DNA of 64,000 nucleotides from Hippasteria phrygiana (lineage: Eukaryota; Echinodermata; Asteroidea; Valvatida; Goniasteridae), in NCBI GenBank assembly GCA_037893225.1, contig JAZGUH010000364.1, forward strand, positions 682,001-746,000. The letters run 5' to 3'. The notes beneath the pieces were generated by a model. It worked only from the letters and a program-made list of their open reading frames with translations, was not told where the DNA came from and did no database searches. A program made the position numbers and the translations under genes. Shown piece by piece: positions 49,926-62,286 of this stretch. Position 1 is the first letter of the stretch; each line of letters begins with the position of its first letter.

Positions 49926-52900
49926 TTGAATACAATTTTCACAGTGAACAAAGAAACTGGCAGGAGCGGGATTCGAACCTGCGCCCTCCGAGTTACCGCA
50001 CGGGCGCTCTACCAACTGAGCTATCTTGCCCTATGTTGGCGGTCTTCCCAATTGTCATTGTCTTTGTTCGGGTGGGCGCTAGTTAGAAGTCATAAACCCA
50101 GAATGCTGTATAGCCAGGGATCACACCCAATTTTACGATACAACCTGGGAAGCGATATTGTGGGAATCACTCAATGAGGATACGACTTTTTAACTTATTA
50201 TTCGTCAATCCACAAGGAAAGCTGACTAGGTAAATTTGAATACAATTTTCACAGTGAACAAAGAAACTGGCAGGAGCGGGATTCGAACTTGCGACCTCCG
50301 AGTTACCGCACGGGCGCTCTACCAACTGAGCTATCCTGCCCTATATTGGCGGTCTCCCAAATTGCCATTGTCTTTGTTCGGGTTGGCGCTAGTCAGAAGT
50401 CATCAATCCAGAATGCTGTATAGCCAGGGATCACACCCAATCTTACGATACAGTGTGGGAAGCGACATTGTGGGGATCACTCAATGAGGATACGACTTTT
50501 TAACCTATTATTCGTCAATCCACAAGGGAAGCTGACTAGGTACATTTGAATTCAATTTTCACAGTGAACAAAGAAACTGCCTGGAGCGGGATTCGAACCT
50601 GCGACCTCCGGGTTACCGTACCGGCGCTCTACCAACTGAGCTATCTTGCCCTATATTGGCGGTCTCCCAAATTGTCATTGTCTTTGTTCGGGTTGGCGCT
50701 AGTCAGAAGTCATGAACCCAGAATGCTGTATAGCAAGGGATCACACCCAATTTTACGATACAACCTGGTAAGCGACATTGTGGGGATCACTCAATGAGGA
50801 TACGACTTTTTAACTTATTATTCGTCAATCCACAAGGAAAGCTGACTAGGTACATTTGAATTCAATTTTCACAGTGAACAAAGAAACTGGCTGGAGCGGG
50901 ATTCGAACCTGCGACCTCCGGTATACCGTACCGGCGCTCTACCAACTGAGCTATCTTGCCCTATGTCGGCGGTCTCCCAAATTGTCATTGTCTTTGTTCA
51001 GGTGGGCGCTAGTCAGAAGTCATGAACCCAGAATGCCGTATAGCCAGGGATCACACCCAATTTTACGATACAACCTGGGAAGCGACATTGTGGGGATCAC
51101 TCAATGAGGATACGACTTTTTAACTTGTAATTCGTCAAACAATCCACAAGGGAAACTGACTAGGTAAATTTGAATACAATTTTCACAGTGAACAAAGAAA
51201 CTGGCAGGAGCGGGATTCGAACCTGCGACTTCCGCGTTACCGTACCGGCGCTTTACCAACTGAGCTATCTTGCCCTATGTTGGCGGTCTTCCAAATTGTC
51301 ATTGTCTTAGTTCGGGTGGGCGCTAGTCAGAAGTCATGAACCCAGAATGCTGTATAGCCAGGGATCACACCCAATTTTACGATACAACCTGGGAAGCGAC
51401 ATTGTTGGAATCACTCAATGAGGATACGACTTTTTAACTTATTATTCGTCAATCCACAAGGAAAGCGACATTGTGGGAATCATTCAATGAGGATACGACT
51501 TTTTAACTTATTATTCATCAATCCACAAGGAAAGCAGACTAGGTAAATTTGAATACAATTTTCACAGTGAACAAAGAAACTGGCAGGAGCGGGATTCGAA
51601 CCTGCGCCCTCCGAGTTACCGCACGGGCGCTCTACCAACTGAGCTATCTTGCCCTATGTTGGCGGTCTTCCCAATTGTCATTGTCTTTGTTCGGGTGGGC
51701 GCTAGTTAGAAGTCATCAACCCAGAATGCTGTATAGCCAGGGATCACACCCAATTTTACGATACAACCTGGGAAGCGATATTGTGGGAATCACTCAATGA
51801 GGATACGACTTTTTAACTTATTATTCGTCAATCCACAAGGAAAGCTGACTAGGTAAATTTGAATACAATTTTCACAGTGAACAAAGAAACTGGCAGGAGC
51901 GGGATTCGAACTTGCGACCTCCGAGTTACCGCACGGGCGCTCTACCAACTGAGCTATCCTGCCCTATATTGGCGGTCTCCCAAATTGCCATTGTCTTTGT
52001 TCGGGTTGGCGCTAGTCAGAAGTCATCAATCCGGAATGCTGTATAGCCAGGGATCACACCCAATCTTACGATACAGTGTGGGAAGCGACATTGTGGGGAT
52101 CACTCAATGAGGATACGACTTTTTAACCTATTATTCGTCAATCCACAAGGGAAGCTGACTAGGTACATTTGAATTCAATTTTCACAGTGAACAAAGAAAC
52201 TGCCTGGAGCGGGATTCGAACCTGCGACCTCCGGGTTACCGTACCGGCGCTCTACCAACTGAGCTATCTTGCCCTATATTGGCGGTCTCCCAAATTGTCA
52301 TTGTCTTTGTTCGGGTTGGCGCTAGTCAGAAGTCATGAACCCAGAATGCTGTATAGCCAGGGATCACACCCAATTTTACGATACAACCTGGTAAGCGACA
52401 TTGTGGGGATCACTCAATGAGGATACGACTTTTTAACTTATTATTCGTCAATCCACAAGGAAAGCTGACTAGGTACATTTGAATTCAATTTTCACAGTGA
52501 ACAAAGAAACTGGCTGGAGCGGGATTCGAACCTGCGACCTCCGGTATACCGTACCGGCGCTCTACCAACTGAGCTATCTTGCCCTATGTCGGCGGTCTCC
52601 CAAATTGTCATTGTCTTTGTTCAGGTGGGCGCTAGTCAGAAGTCATGAACCCAGAATGCCGTATAGCCAGGGATCACACCCAATTTTACGATACAACCTG
52701 GGAAGCGACATTGTGGGGATCACTCAATGAGGATACGACTTTTTAACTTGTAATTCGTCAAACAATCCACAAGGGAAACTGACTAGGTAAATTTGAATAC
52801 AATTTTCACAGTGAACAAAGAAACTGGCAGGAGCGGGATTCGAACCTGCGACTTCCGCGTTACCGTACCGGCGCTTTACCAACTGAGCTATCTTGCCCTA

Positions 52901-53171
52901 TGTTGGCGGTCTTCCAAATTGTCATTGTCTTAGTTCGGGTGGGCGCTAGTCAGAAGTCATGAACCCAGAATGCTGTATAGCCAGGGATCACACCCAATTT
53001 TACGATACAACCTGGGAAGCGACATTGTTGGAATCACTCAATGAGGATACGACTTTTTAACTTATTATTCGTCAATCCACAAGGGAAGCTGACTAGGTAA
53101 ATTTGAATACAATTTTCACAGTGAACAAAGAAACTGGCTAGAGCGGGATTCGAACCTGCGACCTCCGGGTT
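49926..53171. repeat. 1,623-bp tandem duplication (O-N-Q-R-S plus 69 bp)
   Basis: Copy 1 is about 49926-51548 and copy 2 about 51549-53171. Cores 49958, 50268, 50578, 50888 and 51202 correspond to 51581, 51891, 52201, 52511 and 52825. Shared marks include aaagcagactagg before class O and ttcccaattgtc after it. The copies differ at single bases, such as gtcataaaccc/gtcatcaaccc and atccagaatg/atccggaatg. Copy 2 ends in S-J without the 69-bp doubling. Confidence 0.88.
51396..51533. repeat. 69-bp linker segment in tandem
   Basis: Copies start at 51396 and 51465. The first has gacattgttggaatc, a private change of the S-type linker. The second carries attcatc. Confidence 0.85.
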
Positions 53172-53643
53172 ACCGTACCGGCGCTCTACCAACTGAGCAA
53201 GCTTGCCCTATAATTGGCGGTCTCCCAAATTGTCATTGTCTTTGTTCGGCTGGGCGCTAGTCAGAAGTCATGAACCCAGAATGCTGTATAGCCAGGGATC
53301 ACACCCAATTTTACGATACAACCTGGGAAGCGACATTGTGGGGATCACTCAATGAGGATACGACTTTTTAACTTGCAATTCGTCAAACAATCCACAAGGG
53401 AAACTGACTAGGTAAATTTGAATACAATTTTCACAGTGAACAAAGAAACTGGCTGGAGCGGGATTCGAACCTGCGACTTCCGCGTTACCGTACCGGCGCT
53501 CTACCAACTGAGCTATCTTGCCCTATGTTGGCGGTCTTCCAAATTGTCATTGTCTTTGTTCGGGTGGGCGCTAGTCAGAAGTCATGAACCCAGAATGCTG
53601 TATAGCCAGGGATCACACCCAATTTTACGATACAACCTGGGAA

Positions 53644-53781
53644 GCGACATTGTGGGAATCACTCAATGAGGATACGACTTTTTAACTTATTATTCGTCAA
53701 TCCACAAGGAAAGCGACATTGTGGGAATCACTCAATGAGGATTAGACTTTTTAACTTATTATTCATCAATCCACAAGGAAA
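53644..53781. repeat. 69-bp linker segment in tandem
   Basis: Copies start at 53644 and 53713. The second has ggattagactttt and attcatc. The site is duplicated at 56163-56300 in the second 2,519-bp repeat. Confidence 0.88.
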
Positions 53782-56162
53782 GCTGACTAGGTAAATTTGA
53801 ATACAATTTTCACAGTGAACAAAGAAACTGGCAGGAGCGGGATTCGAACCTGCGACTTCCGCGTTACGGTACCGGCCGCTCTACCAACTGAGCTATCTTG
53901 GCCTATGTTGGCGGTCTCCCAAATTGTCATTGTCTTTGTTCGGGTGGGCGCTAGTCAGAAGTCATGAACCCAGAATGCTGTATAGCCAGGGATCACACCC
54001 AATTTTACGATACAAACAGGGAAGCGACATTGTGGGGATCACTCATTGAGGATACGACTTTATATAAATTTGAATATATTTTCACAGTAAACAAAGAAAC
54101 TGACTGTAGCGGGATTCGAACCTGCGACTTCCGGGTTCCTTACCGGCGCTCTACCAACTGAGCTATCTTGCCCTATGTCGGCGGTCTCCCAAATTGTCAG
54201 TATCTTTGTTCGGGTGGGCGCTAGTCAGAAGTCATAAACCCAGAATGCTGTATAGCCAGGGATCACACCCAATTTTACGATACAACCTGGGAAGCGATAT
54301 TGTGGGAATCACTCAATAAAGATACGACTTTTTAACTTATTATTCGTCAATCCACAAGGAAAGCTGACTAGGTTAATTTGAATACAATTTTCACAGTGAA
54401 CAAAGAAACTGGCAGGAGCGGGATTCGAACTTGCGACCTCCGAGTTACCGCACGGGCGCTCTACCAACTGAGCTATCCTGCCCTATATTGGCGGTCTCCC
54501 AAATTGCCATTGTCTTTGTTCGGGTTGGCGCTAGTCAGAAGTCATGAATCCAGAATGCTGTATAGCCAGGGATCACACCCAATTTTACGATACAACCTGG
54601 GAAGCGATATTGTGGGAATCACTCAATGAGGATACGACTTTTTAACTTATTATTCGTCAATCCACAAGGAAAGTTGACTAGGTAAATATGAATACAATTT
54701 TCACAGTGAACAAAGAAACTGGCAGGAGCGGGATTCGAACTTGCGACCTCCGAGTTACCGCACGGGCGCTCTACCAACTGAGCTATCCTGCCCTATATTG
54801 GCGGTCTCCCAAATTGCCATTGTCTTTGTTCGGGTTGGCGCTAGTCAGAAGTCATCAATCCAGAATGCTGTATAGCCAGGGATCACACCCAATGTTACGA
54901 TACAGTGTGGGAAGCGACATTGTGGGGATCACTCAATGAGGATACGACTTTTTAACTTATTATTCGTCAATCCACAAGGGAAGCTGACTAGTTACATTTG
55001 AATTCAATTTTCACAGTGAACAAAGAAACTGCCTGGAGCGGGATTCGAACCTGCGACCTCCGGGTTACCGTACCGGCGCTCTACCAACTGAGCTATCTTG
55101 CCCTATGTCGGCGGTCTCCCAAATTGTCATTGTCTTTGTTCAGGTGGGCGCTAGTCAGAAGTCATGAACCCAGAATGCCGTATAGCCAGGGATCACACCC
55201 AATTTTACGATACAACCTGGGAAGCGACATTGTGGGGATCACTCAATGAGGATACGACTTTTTAACTTGTAATTCGTCAAACAATCCACAAGGGAAACTG
55301 ACTAGGTAAATTTGAATACAATTTTCACAGTGAACAAAGAAACTGGCAGGAGCGGGATTCGAACCTGCGACTTCCGCGTTACCGTACCGGCGCTTTACCA
55401 ACTGAGCTATCTTGCCCTATGTTGGCGGTCTTCCAAATTGTCATTGTCTTAGTTCGGGTGGGCGCTAGTCAGAAGTCATGAACCCAGAATGCTGTATAGC
55501 CAGGGATCACACCCAATTTTACGATACAACCTGGGAAGCGACATTGTTGGAATCACTCAATGAGGATACGACTTTTTAACTTATTATTCGTCAATCCACA
55601 AGGGAAGCTGACTAGGTAAATTTGAATACAATTTTCACAGTGAACAAAGAAACTGGCTAGAGCGGGATTCGAACCTGCGACCTCCGGGTTACCGTACCGG
55701 CGCTCTACCAACTGAGCAAGCTTGCCCTATAATTGGCGGTCTCCCAAATTGTCATTGTCTTTGTTCGGCTGGGCGCTAGTCAGAAGTCATGAACCCAGAA
55801 TGCTGTATAGCCAGGGATCACACCCAATTTTACGATACAACCTGGGAAGCGACATTGTGGGGATCACTCAATGAGGATACGACTTTTTAACTTGCAATTC
55901 GTCAAACAATCCACAAGGGAAACTGACTAGGTAAATTTGAATACAATTTTCACAGTGAACAAAGAAACTGGCTGGAGCGGGATTCGAACCTGCGACTTCC
56001 GCGTTACCGTACCGGCGCTCTACCAACTGAGCTATCTTGCCCTATGTTGGCGGTCTTCCAAATTGTCATTGTCTTTGTTCGGGTGGGCGCTAGTCAGAAG
56101 TCATGAACCCAGAATGCTGTATAGCCAGGGATCACACCCAATTTTACGATACAACCTGGGAA

Positions 56163-56300
56163 GCGACATTGTGGGAATCACTCAATGAGGATACGACTTT
56201 TTAACTTATTATTCGTCAATCCACAAGGAAAGCGACATTGTGGGAATCACTCAATGAGGATTAGACTTTTTAACTTATTATTCATCAATCCACAAGGAAA
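56163..56300. repeat. 69-bp linker segment in tandem
   Basis: Copies start at 56163 and 56232. It is the counterpart of 53644-53781, with the same ggattagac and attcatc marks. Confidence 0.88.
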
Positions 56301-57598
56301 GCTGACTAGGTAAATTTGAATACAATTTTCACAGTGAACAAAGAAACTGGCAGGAGCGGGATTCGAACCTGCGACTTCCGCGTTACGGTACCGGCCGCTC
56401 TACCAACTGAGCTATCTTGGCCTATGTTGGCGGTCTCCCAAATTGTCATTGTCTTTGTTCGGGTGGGCGCTAGTCAGAAGTCATGAACCCAGAATGCTGT
56501 ATAGCCAGGGATCACTCCCAATTTTACGATACAAACAGGGAAGCGACATTGTGGGGATCACTCATTGAGGATACGACTTTATATAAATTTGAATATATTT
56601 TCACAGTAAACAAAGAAACTGACTGTAGCGGGATTCGAACCTGCGACTTCCGGGTTCCTTACCGGCGCTCTACCAACTGAGCTATCTTGCCCTATGTCGG
56701 CGGTCTCCCAAATTGTCAGTATCTTTGTTCGGGTGGGCGCTAGTCAGAAGTCATAAACCCAGAATGCTGTATAGCCAGGGATCACACCCAATTTTACGAT
56801 ACAACCTGGGAAGCGATATTGTGGGAATCACTCAATAAAGATACGACTTTTTAACTTATTATTCGTCAATCCACAAGGAAAGCTGACTAGGTTAATTTGA
56901 ATACAATTTTCACAGTGAACAAAGAAACTGGCAGGATCGGGATTCGAACTTGCGGCCTCCGAGTTACCGCACGGGCGCTCTACCAACTGAGCTATCCTGC
57001 CCTATATTGGCGGTCTCCCAAATTGCCATTGTCTTTGTTCGGGTTGGCGCTAGTCAGAAGTCATGAATCCAGAATGCTGTATAGCCAGGGATCACACCCA
57101 ATTTTACGATACAACCTGGGAAGCGATATTGTGGGAATCACTCAATGAGGATACGACTTTTTAACTTATTATTCGTCAATCCACAAGGAAAGTTGACTAG
57201 GTAAATATGAATACAATTTTCACAGTGAACAAAGAAACTGGCAGGAGCGGGATTCGAACTTGCGACCTCCGAGTTACCGCACGGGCGCTCTACCAACTGA
57301 GCTATCCTACCCTATATTGGCGGTCTCCCAAATTGCCATTGTCTTTGTTCGGGTTGGCGCTAGTCAGAAGTCATCAATCCAGAATGCTGTATAGCCAGGG
57401 ATCACACCCAATGTTACGATACAGTGTGGGAAGCGACATTGTGGGGATCACTCAATGAGGATACGACTTTTTAACTTATTATTCGTCAATCCACAAGGGA
57501 AGCTGACTAGTTACATTTGAATTCAATTTTCACAGTGAACAAAGAAACTGCCTGGAGCGGGATTCGAACCTGCGACCTCCGGGTTACCGTACCGGCGC

Positions 57599-60300
57599 TC
57601 TACCAACTGAGCTATCTTGCCCTATTTTGGCGGTCTCCCAAATTGTCATTGTCTTTGTTCGGGTTGGCGCTAGTCAGAAGTCATGAACCCAGAATGCTGT
57701 ATAGCCAGGGATCACACCCAATTTTACGATACAACCTGGTAAGCGACATTGTGGGGATCACTCAATGAGGATACGACTTTTTAACTTATTATTCGTCAAT
57801 CCACAAGGAAAGCTGACTAGGTACATTTGAATTCAATTTTCACAGTAAACAAAGAAACTGGCTGGAGCGGGATTCGAACCTGCGACCTCCGGTATACCGT
57901 ACCGGCGCTCTACCAACTGAGCTATCTTGCCCTATGTCGGCGGTCTCCCAAATTGTCATTGTCTTAGTTCGGGTGGGCGCTAGTCAGAAGTCATGAACCC
58001 AGAATGCTGTATAGCCAGGGATCACACCCAATTTTACGATACAACTTGGGAAGCGACATTGTGGGGATCACTCAATGAGGATACGACTTTTTAACTTATT
58101 ATTCGTCAATCCACAAGGGAAGCTGACAAGGTAAATTTGAATACAATTTTCACAGTGAACAAAGAAACTGGCTAGAGCGGGATTCGAACCTGCGACTTCC
58201 GGGTTACCGTACCGGCGCTCTACCAACTGAGCTATCTTGCCCTATATTGGCGGTCTCCCAAATTGTCATTGTCTTTGTTCGGGTTGGCGCTAGTCAGAAG
58301 TCATGAACCCAGAATGCTGTATAGCCAGGGATCACACCCAATTTTACGATACAACCTGGTAAGCGACATTGTGGGGATCACTCAATGAGGATACGACTTT
58401 TTAACTTATTATTCATCAATCCACAAGGAAAGCTGACTAGGTACATTTGAATACAATTTTCACAGTGAACAAAGAAACTGGCTGGAGCGGGATTCGAACC
58501 TGCGACATCCGGTTTACCGTACCGGCGCTCTACCAACTGAGCTATCTTGCCCTATGTCGGCGGTTTCCCAAATTGTCATTGTCTTTGTTCAGGTGGGCGC
58601 TAGTCAGAAGTCATGAACCCAGAATGCCGTATAGCCAGGGATCACACCCAATTTTACGATACAACCTGGGAAGCGACATTGTGGGGATCACTCAATGAGG
58701 ATACGACTTTTTAACTTGTAATTCGTCAAACAATCCACAAGGGAAACTGACTAGGTAAATTTGAATACAATTTTCACAGTGAACAAAGAAACTGGCTAGA
58801 GCGGGATTCGAACCTGCGACTTCCGCGTTACCGTACCGGCGCTCTACCAACTGAGCTATCTTGCCCTATGTTGGCGGTCTTCCAAATTGTCATTGTCTTA
58901 GTTCGGGTGGGCGCTAGTCAGAAGTCATGAACCCAGAATGCTGTATAGCCAGGGATCACACCCAATTTTACGATACAACCTGGGAAGCGACATTGTTGGA
59001 ATCACTCAATGAGGATACGACTTTTTAACTTATTATTCGTCAATCCACAAGGGAAGCTGACAAGGTAAATTTGAATACAATTTTCACAGTGAACAAAGAA
59101 ACTGGCTAGAGCGGGATTCGAACCTGCGACCTCCGGGTTACCGTACCGGCGCTCTACCAACTGAGCAAGCTTGCCCTATAATTGGCGGTCTCCCAAATTG
59201 TCATTGTCTTTGTGCGGCTGGGCGCTAGTCAGAAGTCATGAACCCAGAATGCTGTATAGCCAGGGATCACACCCAATTTTACGATACAACTTGGGAAGCG
59301 ACATTGTGGGGATCACTCAATGAGGATACGACTTTTTAACTTATTATTCGTCAATCCACAAGGGAAGCTGACAAGGTAAATTTGAATACAATTTTCACAG
59401 TGAACAAAGAAACTGGCTAGAGCGGGATTCGAACCTGCGACTTCCGCGTTACCGCACGGGCGCTCTACCAACTGAGCTATTCTGCCCTATATTGGCCGTC
59501 TCCCAAATTGCCATTGTCTTTGTTCGGGTTGGCGCTAGTCAGAAGTCATCAATCCAGAATGCTGTATAGCCAGGGATCACACCCAATGTTACGATACAGT
59601 GTGGGAAGCGACATTGTGGGGATCACTCAATGAGGATACGACTTTTTAACCTATTATTCGTCAATCCACAAGGGAAGCTGACTAGGTACATTTGAATTCA
59701 ATTTTCACAGTGAACAAAGAAACTGCCTGGAGCGGGATTCGAACCTGCGACCTCCGGGTTACCGTACCGGCGCTCTACCAACTGAGCTATCTTGCCCTAT
59801 ATTGGCGGTCTCCCAAATTGTCATTGTCTTTGTTCGGGTTGGCGCTAGTCAGAAGTCATGAACCCAGAATGCTGTATAGCCAGGGATCACACCCAATTTT
59901 ACGATACAACCTGGTAAGCGACATTGTGGGGATCACTCAATGAGGATACGACTTTTTAACTTATTATTCGTCAATCCACAAGGAAAGCTGACTAGGTATA
60001 TTTGAATTCAATTTTCACAGTGAACAAAGAAACTGGCTGGAGCGGGATTCGAACCTGCGACCTCCGGTATACCGTACCGGCGCTCTACAAACTGAGCTAT
60101 CTTGCCCTATGTCGGCGGTCTCCCAAATTGTCATTGTCTTTGTTCAGGTGGGCGCTAGTCAGAAGTCATGAACCCAGAATGCCGTATAGCCAGGGATCAC
60201 ACCCAATTGTACAATACAACCTGGGAAGCGACATTGTGGGAATCACTCAATCAGAATAGAACTTTTTAACTAATTATTCGTCAACAAATCCACAAGGGAA
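57599..60300 (-). repeat. Second higher-order repeat family, last part
   Basis: Cores start at 57859 (R), 58169, 58479 (R-like), 58793, 59103 (J), 59414, 59724 (Q) and 60034 (R). Monomers are all about 310 bp. A linker variant with gctgacaagg recurs near 58122, 59055 and 59367. The core at 59414 joins a class S-like T arm with an N-like acceptor side (cgcacgggcgctc, attctgccc), another sign of exchange within cores. Confidence 0.82.
58479..58551 (-). tRNA. Most tRNA-like anticodon arm in the array
   Basis: The plus strand reads catccggtttaccgtaccgg, giving CCGGT-ACGGTAA-ACCGG on the minus strand: five of five pairs, a 7-base loop and GGT at 34-36. A box, B box and D stem (4 of 4) are intact, and the T stem pairs 4 of 5. 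The acceptor pairs GGCAAGA with TCCAGCC at 5 of 7. C at position 33 is the main remaining objection to decoding function. No T4 run follows. Confidence 0.5.
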
Positions 60301-60851
60301 ACTGACTAGGTAAATTTGAACACATTTTCATTGTGAACAAAGAAACTGGCAGGAGCGGGATTCGAACCTGCGACTTCCGCGTTACCGTACCGGCGCTCTA
60401 CCAACTGAGCAAGCTTGCCCTATAATTGGCGGTCTCCCAAATTGTCATTGTCTTTGTTCGGGTGGGCGCTAGTCAGAAGTCATGAACCCAGAATGCTGTA
60501 TAGCCAGGGATGACAAACAATTTTACAATACAACCTGGGAAGCGATATTGTGGGAATCACTCAATGAGGATACGACTTTTTAACTTATTATTCGTCAATC
60601 CACAAGGAAAGCTGACTAGGTAAATTTGAATACAATTTTCACAGTGAACAAAGAAACTGGCAGGAGCGGGATTCGAACCTGCGACTTCCGCGTTACCGTA
60701 CCGGCGCTCTACCAACTGAGCTATCTTGCCCTATGTTGGCGGTCTTCCAAATTGTCATTGTCTTTGTTCGGGTGGGCGCTAGTCAGAAGTCATGAACCCA
60801 GAATGCTGTATAGCCAGGGATCACACCCAATTTTACGATACAACCTGGGAA

Positions 60852-60989
60852 GCGACATTGTGGGAATCACTCAATGAGGATACGACTTTTTAACTTATTA
60901 TTCGTCAATCCACAAGGAAAGCGACATTGTGGGAATCACTCAATGAGGATACGACTTTTTAACTTATTATTCATCAATCCACAAGGAAA
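60852..60989. repeat. 69-bp linker segment in tandem
   Basis: Copies start at 60852 and 60921, with attcgtc in the first and attcatc in the second. Core spacing is 379 bp. Confidence 0.88.
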
Positions 60990-61532
60990 GCTGACTAGGT
61001 AAATTTGAATACAATTTTCACAGTGAACAAAGAAACTGGCAGGAGCGGGATTCGAACCTGCGACTTCCGCGTTACCGTACCGGCCGCTCTACCAACTGAG
61101 CTATCTTGGCCGTCTCCCAAATTGTCATTGTCTTTGTTCAGGTGGGCGCTAGTTAGAAGTCATGAAACCAGAATGCTGTATAGCCAGGGATCACACCCAA
61201 TTTTACGATACAACCTGGAAAGCAACATTGTGGGGATCACTCAATGAGGATACAACTTTTTAACTTATTATTTGTCAATCCACAAGGGAAGCTGACTAGG
61301 TAAATTTGAATACAATTTTCACAGTGAACCAAAAATACTGGCAGAATAGGGATTCGAACCTGCGACTTCCGCGTTACCGTACCGGCGCTCTACCAACTGA
61401 GCTATCTTGGCCTATGTTGGCGGTCTCCCAAATTGTCATTGTCTTTGTTCGGGTGGGCGCTAGTCAGAAGTCATGAACCCAGAATGCTGTATAGCCAGGG
61501 ATCACACCCAATTTTACGATACAACCTGGGAA

Positions 61533-61670
61533 GCGACATTGTGGGAATCACTCAATGAGGATACGACTTTTTAACTTATTATTCGTCAATCCACAAGGAA
61601 AGCGACATTGTGGGAATCACTCAATGAGGATACGACTTTTTAACTTATTATTCATCAATCCACAAGGAAA
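61533..61670. repeat. 69-bp linker segment in tandem
   Basis: Copies start at 61533 and 61602, with the same attcgtc/attcatc pair of marks. It was probably copied together with the preceding site. Confidence 0.88.
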
Positions 61671-62280
61671 GCTGACTAGGTAAATTTGAATACAATTTTC
61701 ACAGTGAACAAAGAAACTGGCAGGAGCGGGATTCGAACCTGCGACTTCCGCGTTACCGTACCGGCCGCTCTACCAACTGAGCTATCTTGGCCGTCTCCCA
61801 AATTGTCATTGTCTTTGTTCGGGTGGGCGCTAGTTAGAAGTCAAGAACCCAGAATGCTGTATAGCCAGGGATCACACCCAATTTTACGATACAACCTGGA
61901 AAGCAACATTGTGGGGATCACTCATTGAGGATACGACTATATATAAATTTGAATACATTTTCACAGTGAACAAAGAAACTGACTGGAGCGGGATTCGAAC
62001 CTGCGACCTCCGGGTTCTTTAGCTGCGCTCTACCAACTGAGCTATCTTGCCCTATGTCGGCGGTCTCCCAAATTGTCAGTATCTTTGTTCGGGTGGGCGC
62101 TAGTCAGAAGTCATAAACCCAGAATGCTGTATAGCCAGGGATCACACCCAATTTTACGATACAACCTGGGAAGCGACATTGTGGGGATCACTCAATGAGG
62201 ATACAACTTTTTAACTTATTATTTGTCAATCCACAAGGGAAGCTGACTAGGTAAATTTGAATACAATTTTCACAGTGAAC

Positions 62281-62286
62281 AAAAAA
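62281..62286 (-). terminator. T6 run near a tRNA-like core
   Basis: Six A on the plus strand lie four bases from the core at 62290. Related units at 61339 and 63482 have five A (aaaaatactgg). It could stop Pol III reading the minus strand. Confidence 0.4.

Larger units (their letters stand above)
52560..57598. repeat. 2,519-bp tandem duplication (8-monomer higher-order repeat)
   Basis: Copy 1 is about 52560-55079 and copy 2 about 55080-57598. Cores 52825 (S), 53135 (J), 53450 (K), 53829 (L), 54101 (M), 54410 (N) and 54720 (N) correspond to 55344, 55654, 55969, 56348, 56620, 56929 and 57239. The K-to-K sum is 379+272+309+310+310+314+310+315 = 2,519 bp. The core at 55030 is a hybrid, Q at its acceptor end and R in its linker, so the exchange point lies inside a tRNA-like core. 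The copies differ at a few bases, for example aggagcggg/aggatcggg, atcacaccc/atcactccc and atcctgccc/atcctaccc. Confidence 0.9.

Noticed and set aside
54378..54629. 83-codon open frame present in nearly every long monomer (…GIRTCDLRVTARALYQLSY…)
   Set aside because: It opens at TTG rather than ATG, its middle is the antisense of tRNA A and B boxes, and differences between copies include 1-bp indels and stops. The conservation is DNA homogenisation, not protein selection.
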